Source: Chloroflexota bacterium (GTDB taxonomy: Bacteria > Chloroflexota > Dehalococcoidia > DSTF01 > RBG-16-68-14). From it: a stretch of DNA of 10,113 bases. A program made the position numbers and the translations under genes. Numbering within the stretch: position 1 is the first letter of the stretch; the number at the start of each line of letters is the position of its first letter. Under the pieces are notes generated by a model. The model was not told where the DNA came from. It worked only from the letters and a program-made list of their open reading frames with translations, and ran no database searches. The stretch is taken from the NCBI GenBank assembly GCA_022561355.1, contig JADFRJ010000072.1, positions 1 to 10,113 on the forward strand. Reading direction: 5' to 3'. Below, piece after piece: positions 1 to 6,915 of the stretch.

Positions 1-665
1 GCATGATCAACCCCAATATGGCGACCATGTTGGGCTTTCTCACCACCGACGCCCCGCTTGAACCCGCTGTCTTCCCCAGCCTCGTTCACCAAACTGTCGA
101 CGCGTCGTTCAACCAGCTCACGATCGACAACGAGACGAGTCCGGACGACACGGTGCTGCTGATGGCGAACGGCGCCGCGGGCGGTGAGGTGATCGGACCA
201 CACCATGCGGCGCTGCCGTTGCTGGCCGCGGCCGTCGAACGGGTCGCGGTCACCCTCACCCGCAAGCTCGCCCGCGATGGTGAGGGCGCGACGAAGTTGA
301 TCGAGGTGCGGGTGAGGGGCGGGGCGACGCTGGCAGCGGCCCGCCGCGCGGCCAAGTCCGTTGCCGGCTCGATGCTGATCAAGGCCGCTATGTTCGGAAA
401 CGATCCGAACTGGGGCCGCGTACTGGACGCGATCGGCTACAGCGGCATTCAGGCGGAGGAGGGCCGCATCTCACTCTCGCTCCAGGGGGTTGAAACCTAT
501 CGGGGCGAACCTGTCCCGTTCGATGACGCTGCCTTACGCGAGGCGCTTGCTGAGGAAGAGGTACGGATCGAGATCGACCTGGGTGAGGGCGAAGAGACCG
601 CGATGGCCTGGGGATGCGATCTGACGCCCGAATACGTCCGCATCAACTCTGAATACACGACCTGA
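1..665 (+). CDS. argJ: Bifunctional ornithine acetyltransferase / N-acetylglutamate synthase ArgJ, 5'-truncated (beta chain)
   Basis: ArgJ moves the acetyl group from N-acetylornithine to glutamate, so it both starts and recycles the acetylated arginine pathway. The gene runs in from the left edge. The visible ATG at position 3 is an internal Met of the conserved stretch before the self-cleavage site, not the start. The cleavage motif reads NMATML, and its Thr (eighth visible residue) would be the N-terminal nucleophile of the beta chain. The window therefore holds essentially the whole beta chain and none of the alpha chain. Further family blocks are TIDNETSPDDTVLLMANG, AAMFGNDPNWGRVL and the ending EYVRINSEYTT. 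The TGA stop overlaps the ATG of argB (TGATG), which suggests translational coupling in an arg operon; argC would be expected upstream. Whether it also uses acetyl-CoA (bifunctional) cannot be told from this part. Confidence 0.95.
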   Translation, partial: MINPNMATMLGFLTTDAPLEPAVFPSLVHQTVDASFNQLTIDNETSPDDTVLLMANGAAGGEVIGPHHAALPLLAAAVERVAVTLTRKLARDGEGATKLIEVRVRGGATLAAARRAAKSVAGSMLIKAAMFGNDPNWGRVLDAIGYSGIQAEEGRISLSLQGVETYRGEPVPFDDAALREALAEEEVRIEIDLGEGEETAMAWGCDLTPEYVRINSEYTT

Positions 666-1468
666 TGTCCAAGACATCGACAAGGTCCTCCGGCATCAGC
701 GTCATCAAGATCGGCGGCAGCACGCTCGGGAGCCACGACACATCGCTCGACGACATCGCTGCGTTGCACAGAGAGGGCGAGCGCATCGTGGTCGTGCACG
801 GCGGTGGCGCCACCATTAGCGAATGGCTCGACCGGCACGGCGTCGAGACCCGTTTCGTCCACGGGCTGCGCGCCACCGACGAGGCCGCGCTCGATGTGGT
901 GGTGGCCGTCCTGGCTGGAGTCGTCAACAAACATCTGGTCGCGGAGCTAGAGTCGCGCGGCGCCGGCGCGATCGGCCTCTCGGGAGCCGACGGCGGGCTG
1001 CTGCGAGCGCAACGCTACGATGCGGAGCTGGGCTTCGTCGGGAAGGTTGCTCATGTGGAGCCCGCGCCGCTCCTCAATATCGTCGAGAGCGGGTCTATCG
1101 CGGTGATGGCTCCGATAGCCGTCGAAGGGGACGCCGCCGTAACGAGCGCGCAGCTCCTGAACGTGAACGCCGATACGGCGGCAGGCGAGGTTGCGGCCGC
1201 GCTGCCCGCTGAGCGGCTGATCTTTCTGACGGACGTGGCAGGTGTCCTCGATAGGGAGGGAAATCTACGAGCGAAGCTGAGCGTGAGCGAAGCGAAGCGG
1301 CTCCTGAGGGGCGAAACGATCAGCGGTGGCATGATCCCGAAGCTGGAATCGGCGGTGAGGGCCGCATCGGCGGGCGTATCGACGCTGGTCGCCGACGGGC
1401 GCGAGGAAGGTACGCTTCGCGCACTCCTAAGCGATCCTGACACCGCTACCGCAACTCGAATTGACTGA
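665..1468 (+). CDS. argB: Acetylglutamate kinase ArgB
   Basis: ArgB phosphorylates N-acetyl-L-glutamate with ATP, the second step of arginine synthesis, in the cytoplasm. The 267-residue length is typical. Visible amino-acid-kinase motifs are the phosphate-binding KIGGS (15-19), HGGG (45-48), substrate-side GLRATD (67-72), IGLSGADGG (103-111), NVNADTAAG (166-174), LTDVAGVL (188-195) and SGGMIPKL (220-227). The GG/MIPK block and the short N-terminus favour ArgB over the related LysZ and over aspartokinase. The long N-terminal helix of hexameric, arginine-inhibited kinases is absent, since only about 12 residues precede the first strand. Feedback inhibition by arginine is therefore not predicted from sequence. 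The usual terminal GT-[IMV] ending is replaced by ATATRID, a minor oddity. The start overlaps the argJ stop by one base with no separate strong ribosome site, so coupling is likely. No argD or argF follows. Confidence 0.95.
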   Translation: MSKTSTRSSGISVIKIGGSTLGSHDTSLDDIAALHREGERIVVVHGGGATISEWLDRHGVETRFVHGLRATDEAALDVVVAVLAGVVNKHLVAELESRGAGAIGLSGADGGLLRAQRYDAELGFVGKVAHVEPAPLLNIVESGSIAVMAPIAVEGDAAVTSAQLLNVNADTAAGEVAAALPAERLIFLTDVAGVLDREGNLRAKLSVSEAKRLLRGETISGGMIPKLESAVRAASAGVSTLVADGREEGTLRALLSDPDTATATRID

Positions 1469-1492
1469 TGTGCTAAGATCGCGTCACACACG

Positions 1493-1521
1493 TTGAATAC
1501 TAGCTGAGCGTCTGCTAAAAT
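1493..1521 (+). promoter_or_regulatory. Sigma70-type promoter with extended -10 for the di-iron protein pair
   Basis: A -35-like TTGAAT (1493-1498) is separated by exactly 17 bp from TAAAAT (1516-1521). The -10 is extended by TG one base upstream (TGCTAAAAT from 1513). Transcription would start near 1528, giving a leader of about 53 nt before the ATG at 1581. The region is conspicuously AT-rich compared with its flanks. Box positions are read directly; activity is inferred. Confidence 0.7.
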
Positions 1522-1534
1522 AACGATTTAGCAG
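1512..1534. promoter_or_regulatory. Operator-like palindrome over the -10 box and start site
   Basis: Perfect 8-bp inverted repeat CTGCTAAA (1512-1519) / TTTAGCAG (1527-1534) with a 7-base spacer. The left arm contains most of the -10 element and the right arm begins near the predicted start site. That placement suits a repressor operator. Because the right arm lies at the 5' end of the transcript and the left arm upstream of it, an RNA hairpin is unlikely. It does not resemble the NrdR box consensus as I remember it. Confidence 0.5.
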
Positions 1535-1565
1535 TTACTAACGCATATCCCGCCGCAGACTCGCG

Positions 1566-1573
1566 AGAGGAGG
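1566..1573 (+). promoter_or_regulatory. Strong Shine-Dalgarno deciding the start at 1581
   Basis: AGAGGAGG lies seven bases before the ATG at 1581. It is the best ribosome site in the left half of the window and supports that start. Confidence 0.8.
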
Positions 1574-1580
1574 CAATACG

Positions 1581-2663
1581 ATGGTGAAGGCAGAAACGTT
1601 GGAGATGCTCCGCAAGGAGCCGGACGCCGAAGACATGGATCTGTCCTGGCTGGAGAAGCCCGCCGCGGAGCAGGGCCTGCGGGTGACGGCCGGGAGGCGT
1701 GGCCTGACGCTGGAGGACATCTCGGTGGGGACGTACGGCGACCCGCCGGAGATGACCAGGAACCAGAGCGGCCGCATGCGAGGCTCCGCGCCTCGGGATG
1801 ACGCCCAGAACTTGGGCCAGCACTGGTTGCTGAAGACAGAATCTTGGTCTGACTCCTCGATGATGATCTACGAAGAGGCGCTCCAGCGGCAGTGGAGTTC
1901 CGCTACGGACATCCCGTGGGAGGATATGCCGGAGCTGGATGAGGACATAGAACTCGCGATGTCGCAGCTCTGCACGTTCCTTACGCAGGTCGAGTTCATC
2001 GCCGGCGATGTGCCCGCCAAGTTCGCGCCGAACGTCAGCGCCGAACACTTCGAGACAGGGCTCTTCCTCGCCTCCCAGATCATGGACGAGGCTCGCCATT
2101 TAGACGTCTTCCGCAAGCGAGCGCTCGCGAACGGCATCGGCCTCCTCCAGGCCGGCCCGGGCGCTGTTGGTCTGCTCACGGCCCAGAGCTTCCTGGACAT
2201 GACCGCCAGCCTGCACCTCGTCGGTGAGGGCTTCATCCAGTCGATGTTTCGCATGGGCGAGTTGTTCGCTCCCAGCGAGGTGGACAAGCGGATCTTCCGC
2301 CTCTCCGCGCAGGACGAGAGCCGCCACGTCGCGTTCGGCGTGATGCACATGAAGCACGTGCTTGACAACGAACCGGAGCGACGGGAAGAGGTGCACACGT
2401 ACCTGGACCGCATGGAAGGCCGCATAGGCTCCCAGCCGAACCAGTCGGGGCTGACCGGCGGCGGTGACACCAGTGAAGCGCTGGCCATCCTGCTGGGCGG
2501 CGGCAAGGACGAGGCACACCTGAACGAGGGCTATAAGAAGCTGATGGCCGTACGACGTCGCCAGTTCACCGAGTACCTGCATCGCCTGCAAGTCGTTGGT
2601 CTGGGTGACCGGATCGAGCGGCTGCCGGAGCGCATCCGGATGTTCCTGGGGGATATTTCATAG
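1581..2663 (+). CDS. R2-like/ferritin-like di-iron oxidase or oxygenase, presumed catalytic subunit
   Basis: Ferritin-like fold protein of 360 residues with the complete ligand pattern of the ribonucleotide reductase R2 / R2lox / bacterial monooxygenase superfamily. The ligands are E138 (in QVEFIAGD), E170-x-x-H173 (DEARHLDVF), E216 (HLVGEGF) and E246-x-x-H249 (DESRHVAFG). EFIAG and EARHxxxF resemble the R2-like ligand-binding oxidases (Rv0233 type) as I recall them. The position of the R2 radical tyrosine, four residues after the first His, is F177. The R2lox cross-link tyrosine, five before the third Glu, is L211. The first ~80 residues are polar and probably flexible; the C-terminus (about 320-345) is basic and helical. 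No signal peptide, so it is cytoplasmic. It is first in a two-gene unit with its own promoter, and its paralogue follows 74 bp later. The substrate is unknown; oxidation or hydroxylation using O2 is an inference from the fold. No R1 subunit or reductase is adjacent, so nucleotide reduction is unlikely. Confidence 0.8.
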   Translation: MVKAETLEMLRKEPDAEDMDLSWLEKPAAEQGLRVTAGRRGLTLEDISVGTYGDPPEMTRNQSGRMRGSAPRDDAQNLGQHWLLKTESWSDSSMMIYEEALQRQWSSATDIPWEDMPELDEDIELAMSQLCTFLTQVEFIAGDVPAKFAPNVSAEHFETGLFLASQIMDEARHLDVFRKRALANGIGLLQAGPGAVGLLTAQSFLDMTASLHLVGEGFIQSMFRMGELFAPSEVDKRIFRLSAQDESRHVAFGVMHMKHVLDNEPERREEVHTYLDRMEGRIGSQPNQSGLTGGGDTSEALAILLGGGKDEAHLNEGYKKLMAVRRRQFTEYLHRLQVVGLGDRIERLPERIRMFLGDIS

Positions 2664-2680
2664 TCACAGGAACGCACAGA

Positions 2681-2723
2681 GCATTCTAGTCTGACGGCGA
2701 CATCATGTCGCCGTCAGCATTCT
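2681..2723 (+). repeat. Perfect 12-bp hairpin between the two di-iron-type genes
   Basis: CTGACGGCGACA (2691-2702) and TGTCGCCGTCAG (2706-2717) pair perfectly around a 3-base TCA loop. The direct repeat GCATTCT flanks it at 2681-2687 and 2717-2723. There is no U-tract, so a simple intrinsic terminator is unlikely. In the mRNA it would stand just before the ribosome site of the second gene and could set the ratio of the two subunits or protect the upstream message. Confidence 0.7.
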
Positions 2724-2729
2724 GAGGAG
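2724..2729 (+). promoter_or_regulatory. Shine-Dalgarno for the second di-iron-type gene
   Basis: GAGGAG ends eight bases before the ATG at 2738 and only seven bases after the hairpin. Translation of the second gene could therefore be sensitive to that structure. Confidence 0.7.
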
Positions 2730-2737
2730 ACCAGCCC

Positions 2738-3847
2738 ATGCCGGATACGACGACAGAGAGCGAAGGGAAGTTAAAGGCTGAAGAGAAGGAAGGCCAGGGG
2801 CCGCCACAGGCCGGCGCGCCCTCCTTCGAGCCGCCTCCCTTGAACATGAGTTGGGCGAACGCGCCTACGGAACGGCCGCCACGGCCGACCAACCTGGGCG
2901 AGGACGGCTTCACGCTCGCGAAGGCTGACTCCGGCTCCTATGGCTGGGCGCCCGACCACTGGCCGTACCAGAACGATACGCCTCGCGGCGCTTGGCCGGC
3001 GGAGGACGCGAACCGCGGTTTGCCCGCGCCCTACACGATCTTCGACAAGCACGAGGTCTGGGCCGACAATGCCGCCGACCTGTATGAACTCGCGATCCGC
3101 GAGCGCTGGATCCCGGCGACGGAGGTCTCCTGGGGATCGATCGAGCCGCTGGACGACCACGTAGAGGCCGCACTGGACCAGGTCTTCACCAACCTCTCCG
3201 AGCAGCAGTACAACTCGAACCAGGTCCTCCTTGGTTGGCTGCAGGAGATCTCCTACGGCTTCCATGAGATAAAGCTCTACCTCTCGACACAGATCTTCGA
3301 TCAGGCGCGCCACACTGAAGCGTTCCGCAAGCGAGCGCTCGTCAACGGCGGTGGACTGGGCGTACAGATGCCCGGCTTCATGCATCGCACGGTGTACGCC
3401 GCGTTCAAGTTCACGGAGCTGATCTGCTACATCAACATCCTGCGCGCATCGTTCACGCTTGCCTTGGCGCAGAACGAGCACCTGCCGCATTCTGAGGCGG
3501 ACCACCAGCTCTTCGACGGCATGGCGAGGGATCTCGAGCGCCACCTGGCGTACGGTGTGGACCATCTGAAGCACTACATGCGCCACGACACGCTCAACCG
3601 TAGCCACATTGCCACGTGGCTGGGCCGAGGCGAGGCGATGATGGCCGCTGACTTGAAACGCGACAAGCCGCTACGCGAGGCGCTGATCCTCGGTCTTGGG
3701 GAGACCATCTCGGAGGGGAAGGCGCGCTTGAAGGAGCTGCGCCAGGCGCAACTCGACAAGTATTTGAAGACGCTTGAAGCTGCCAGTATCTACAAGCACG
3801 GCGAAGCCGTGGCTCCGGCGTTGCAACGAGTCATCGACGAGCCGTAG
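2738..3847 (+). CDS. Degenerate R2-like/ferritin-like paralogue lacking the iron carboxylates, presumed structural partner
   Basis: 369 residues. The first ~70 are Pro/Glu/Lys-rich and probably disordered; the rest aligns with the preceding gene product at a near-constant offset of 19-20. Matching blocks are RERWIPATEVSW (121-132) with RQWSSATDIPW, FDQARHTEAFRKRAL (187-201) with MDEARHLDVFRKRAL, and RHLAYGVDHLKH (268-279) with RHVAFGVMHMKH. The iron carboxylates are gone: E138 becomes Q157, E170 becomes Q189, E216 falls at L235/R236, and E246 becomes L266. Both histidines remain (H192, H269). It probably cannot bind a di-iron centre in the usual way. Known parallels are the beta subunits of methane/toluene monooxygenase hydroxylases and PaaC beside PaaA, which pair with an active sister subunit. 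The tandem position under one promoter suggests a heteromeric complex with the preceding protein. Binding of another metal, or an independent role, cannot be excluded. Confidence 0.75.
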   Translation: MPDTTTESEGKLKAEEKEGQGPPQAGAPSFEPPPLNMSWANAPTERPPRPTNLGEDGFTLAKADSGSYGWAPDHWPYQNDTPRGAWPAEDANRGLPAPYTIFDKHEVWADNAADLYELAIRERWIPATEVSWGSIEPLDDHVEAALDQVFTNLSEQQYNSNQVLLGWLQEISYGFHEIKLYLSTQIFDQARHTEAFRKRALVNGGGLGVQMPGFMHRTVYAAFKFTELICYINILRASFTLALAQNEHLPHSEADHQLFDGMARDLERHLAYGVDHLKHYMRHDTLNRSHIATWLGRGEAMMAADLKRDKPLREALILGLGETISEGKARLKELRQAQLDKYLKTLEAASIYKHGEAVAPALQRVIDEP

Positions 3848-3873
3848 AGCCCAATTCAGCACTCTCTCAGATT

Positions 3874-3897
3874 GAGGCCACCCGAGCAGGTGGCCTC
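3874..3897 (+). terminator. Hairpin terminator closing the two-gene di-iron unit
   Basis: Perfect 9-bp GC-rich stem GAGGCCACC (3874-3882) / GGTGGCCTC (3889-3897) with a 6-base loop, 27 bases after the stop codon. The following tract is only GATTTGT, so it is a weak U-tract terminator, but its position fits the end of the unit. Confidence 0.6.
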
Positions 3898-3900
3898 GAT

Positions 3901-3933
3901 TTGTGCCTGATCAAGCCGGTAGTGTACGATCAG
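3901..3933 (+). promoter_or_regulatory. Possible promoter and small palindrome upstream of the UPF0182 gene
   Basis: TTGTGC (3901-3906) and TACGAT (3925-3930) are 18 bp apart, giving a leader of about 20 nt before the ATG at 3959. A 6-bp inverted repeat CTGATC (3907-3912) / GATCAG (3928-3933) covers the same stretch. Both signals are modest and could be chance. A GAAGGG ribosome site (3942-3947) follows, 11 bases before the start. Confidence 0.35.
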
Positions 3934-3958
3934 AAGCAGTCGAAGGGCTACAGTACAT

Positions 3959-6886
3959 ATGGGATTCCGCTTCCAACCGCCGTCTGAAGATGGAGAAGAC
4001 CTCGGCCCGCCGCCGGGGCCGTTCCAGTTCAGGAGCCCGCCCCGGTTACGCATCTCCGGCGGCATTCTGCGCTGGGGCGCGGTGATCGTCTTCCTGATCA
4101 TCCTCTTCATCCTCGCTAACCTCGCCAAGGGCATCTACGCCGACTGGCTTTGGTTTGACAGCGTTGTAGACGCCGAAGGCGCCGACTACAGCCCGGTCTT
4201 CAGTCTGCGCATCACCACGCGTATCTGGCTGTTCTTCGCTGGGGCGGGAGTCTTCTTAGCGTTCTTCGTGGCGAACGTGCTGTTCGCGTTGAGAGCCATG
4301 TCCTCGAATGGAGGCGTCTCGCTTCAGCTCGGCGGGATGGACGTGGGCTCGGCCAAGCGCGTCTTCGTGATCGCCGGCATTGCGATTACGCTCTTCTTGG
4401 CTGTCATCTTCGGCTCCCAAGCTGGTTCGCAGTGGGACACCATCCTGCTGTTCTTGAACAGCGAGCCGTTTGGCATCGATGAGCCCGCGTTCAACAAGGA
4501 CATTGGGTTTTACGTGTTCGAGCTGCCTGCCTTGAACTTCATTCTTGGCTGGTTCATGGGCCTGGCTGTACTGACGACTATCGTTGTGGGCGGGCTCTAC
4601 GCTTTCCGGATCATGGTCGACGGTTTGTCGACGCCGCCACCCCGGCTGGCGCGGCCGCACATCGCGTTGCTGCTTGTGATCGTGATCGGGCTGTTTATCT
4701 GGCGGTACTGGCTCGGCCGATTTGCGCTCGTCTACTCGGACCGCGGCGCCACGTTCGGCGCCACATACACAGATATCAATGCCCAATTGCCCGTGATCTA
4801 CATCCTGATGGGGCTGGCCGCCCTGGCGGCCGTGGCCATCATCTTCAGCGCGTTCCGGAAGGGCGTCGTCTATCTGCCGATCGGCGCGATCGTCCTGTGG
4901 GTCGTCGTCGCCATCGTGGGTGGCCTGATCTATCCCGCGACAGTCCAGCGATTCACGGTCGAGCCGAACGAGCTGGTCAAGGAGCGCGAGTTCATCGCGC
5001 GCAACATCGAGGCGACGCGGTTCGCATACGGTCTTGATGAAATCGAAGTGTTGCCCCCGGATCAGACGCCGGCCAACGACTTCGTCACCGCCGCCGAGAT
5101 CGAGGCTAACCCCAGTACGATCCGGAACATCCGCCTCTGGGACCACCGTCCGTTGCTGCAGACCATCGACCAGCGCCAGACGATCCGGCCGTTCTACGAC
5201 TTCCTGGACGTGGACGTGGACCGATACGTGATCGATGGCGAGCTGCGGCAGGTGATGCTGGCGCCGCGGGAGCTGGACCCGAGCAGTCTGCCTGAAGACG
5301 CGCAGAGTTGGGTGAACAAGCGGCTGCAGTTCACGCACGGGTTCGGGTTGGTCATGGTGCCTGTGAACGAAGTGGTGCAGGAAGGGCTGCCAGTGTTCTT
5401 CATCGAAGGCATTCCACCCTCCGGCGTGCTGGAGATCGAGCAGCCACGGGTGTACTACGGGGAGATGCCCGATCACTACGTGATTGTCAATACGGAGGAG
5501 GACGAGTTCGACTTCCAAGGCTTGGGCGGGCAGGAGCGCAACCGCTACGATGGCGGTGGCGGCGTTAAGATAGACTCCTTCCTGCGCAAGCTGGTGTACG
5601 CCTGGGAGTTCGCCGACACGAATATTCTCATCAGTGGCGCTCTCACGGACGAGAGCAGGCTGCTCTACCGCCGTAACATCCACGACCGAGTTTCCGAAAT
5701 CGCGCCGTTTCTCCGGCTAGACGGCGACCCGTACCTGATTGTCGCGGACGGCCAGCTCATTTGGCTGCAGGACGCCTATACCCACACCGACTTGTATCCC
5801 TATTCCACACGAAGCTTCGGGTTGAACTACATCCGCAACAGCGTCAAGGTGGCTGTCAACGCCTTCGATGGTTCGACAACGTTTTATCTCCTCGCAGAGG
5901 AAGATTGTGAACCTCGGTCGGAAGCGCTGCATCCCGAAAGGTGCGACCCTATCGCCCGTGCGTACGACGATATTTTTCCGGACCTCTTCACGCCGTTCGA
6001 TGAGATGCCGTTGTCCCTCCAGGCGCACATCCGCTACCCAATGGACCTGTTCACGATACAGACGCTGATGTTCACGACCTACCACATCACGGACCCGGAC
6101 TCGCTCTTCAACCGTGAGGACCTCTGGGCGATCCCGACGGAGAAGTTCCTCGCCGACGAGCAGACGATGGAGCCGTACTACGTGATCATGAAGCTCCCGG
6201 GTGAGGAAGAGGTGGAGTTCGCGCTGATCCTGCCGTTCACGCCGGAAGGCAAGACGATTTCGATCGCTTGGATGGCGGCGCGTTCGGACGCCGCGAACTA
6301 CGGCAAGCTGCTCTCATTCCGGTTCCCAACGGATACCGGCATTTTCGGCCCGATCCAGATTGAGTCGAGGATCGACACGGACACGGCCATCTCGCAGCAG
6401 TTTAGCCTCTGGAACCAGTCTGGTTCGCAGGTGATCCGCGGCAACCTCCTGATGATCCCAATTGGCGAAGGCAACCTCTTCGTCGAGCCGATCTATCTAC
6501 GCGCGAGCGGCGCCAACACCATCCCGGAGCTGAAGCGCGTGATCGTCGCGAACGGCAACAACATCGCGATGGAGCCGACGCTGGAGGAGGCGCTTGAGGT
6601 CGTGCTCGGGCGCGCTCAGGCTACGGTGCCAACCATTGGTGACGAACCGAGCCCGACGGCCCAGCCGACGCCCGCCGACGGCGTTACGCCCGAGCCAACC
6701 GCGACTCCCGCACCGACGGTCGCCCTGCCGGACGATGTGGACGACCTGATCACGCAGGCTAACGATTCCTTCGAGCGGGCTCAAGCGCGGCTCCAGCAAG
6801 GCGACTTCGCGGGCTATGGTGAAGAGATCGACCGGCTGGAGGAGATCCTCCAGCGCTTGGTGGAGCTAACGCAGTCTGCCCCGTAG
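3959..6886 (+). CDS. UPF0182 family large integral membrane protein
   Basis: A 975-residue protein, the usual size of the UPF0182 (COG1615) family, whose function is not established. A Pro-rich N-tail (1-35) precedes about seven hydrophobic segments near residues 36-57, 88-110, 133-152, 190-218, 233-250, 278-297 and 305-325. Family-like blocks include YADWLWFDS (60-68), FGIDEPAFNKDIGFYVFELP (171-190), NIRLWDHRPLLQT (390-402), the VDVDRYVIDG run (418-427), LQFTHGFG (456-463) and RVYYGE (497-502). The 330-880 part is soluble and strand-rich, probably on the outer face, inferred from helix count. A Thr/Pro-rich linker (897-922, repeated TP/PEPT) leads to a short acidic helical end (925-973) with possible coiled-coil character. 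Two cysteines (C650, C662) lie in the soluble domain. It has its own weak promoter and no clear functional link to its neighbours. Confidence 0.9.
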   Translation: MGFRFQPPSEDGEDLGPPPGPFQFRSPPRLRISGGILRWGAVIVFLIILFILANLAKGIYADWLWFDSVVDAEGADYSPVFSLRITTRIWLFFAGAGVFLAFFVANVLFALRAMSSNGGVSLQLGGMDVGSAKRVFVIAGIAITLFLAVIFGSQAGSQWDTILLFLNSEPFGIDEPAFNKDIGFYVFELPALNFILGWFMGLAVLTTIVVGGLYAFRIMVDGLSTPPPRLARPHIALLLVIVIGLFIWRYWLGRFALVYSDRGATFGATYTDINAQLPVIYILMGLAALAAVAIIFSAFRKGVVYLPIGAIVLWVVVAIVGGLIYPATVQRFTVEPNELVKEREFIARNIEATRFAYGLDEIEVLPPDQTPANDFVTAAEIEANPSTIRNIRLWDHRPLLQTIDQRQTIRPFYDFLDVDVDRYVIDGELRQVMLAPRELDPSSLPEDAQSWVNKRLQFTHGFGLVMVPVNEVVQEGLPVFFIEGIPPSGVLEIEQPRVYYGEMPDHYVIVNTEEDEFDFQGLGGQERNRYDGGGGVKIDSFLRKLVYAWEFADTNILISGALTDESRLLYRRNIHDRVSEIAPFLRLDGDPYLIVADGQLIWLQDAYTHTDLYPYSTRSFGLNYIRNSVKVAVNAFDGSTTFYLLAEEDCEPRSEALHPERCDPIARAYDDIFPDLFTPFDEMPLSLQAHIRYPMDLFTIQTLMFTTYHITDPDSLFNREDLWAIPTEKFLADEQTMEPYYVIMKLPGEEEVEFALILPFTPEGKTISIAWMAARSDAANYGKLLSFRFPTDTGIFGPIQIESRIDTDTAISQQFSLWNQSGSQVIRGNLLMIPIGEGNLFVEPIYLRASGANTIPELKRVIVANGNNIAMEPTLEEALEVVLGRAQATVPTIGDEPSPTAQPTPADGVTPEPTATPAPTVALPDDVDDLITQANDSFERAQARLQQGDFAGYGEEIDRLEEILQRLVELTQSAP

Positions 6887-6915
6887 GCGAAGACCGGCGG
6901 GCGCGATCGTGTCCG

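Noticed and set aside
3..5. ATG at position 3 as the start of argJ
   Set aside because: It is the internal Met in the conserved block just before the ArgJ self-cleavage site; the frame is open to the left edge.
497..934. Minus-strand open frame across the argJ-argB junction
   Set aside because: Antisense to two confidently identified genes, no ribosome site, Arg/Ser/Ala-rich shadow composition.
2771..3607. Minus-strand open frame of 278 codons opposite the second di-iron-type gene
   Set aside because: Arg/Val-rich composition without motifs, no ribosome site, antisense to a gene whose paralogue is next to it.
1581..3847. Two-gene unit considered as ribonucleotide reductase nrdB-type genes
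   Set aside because: No R1 gene, no radical Tyr at the expected place, no NrdR-like boxes seen, and one member lacks the iron carboxylates.
4256..5683. Long minus-strand open frame of 475 codons opposite the UPF0182 gene
   Set aside because: It is rich in His, Gln, Asp and Arg with no domain pattern, and lies wholly antisense to a recognisable family member; a GC-rich codon-position shadow.
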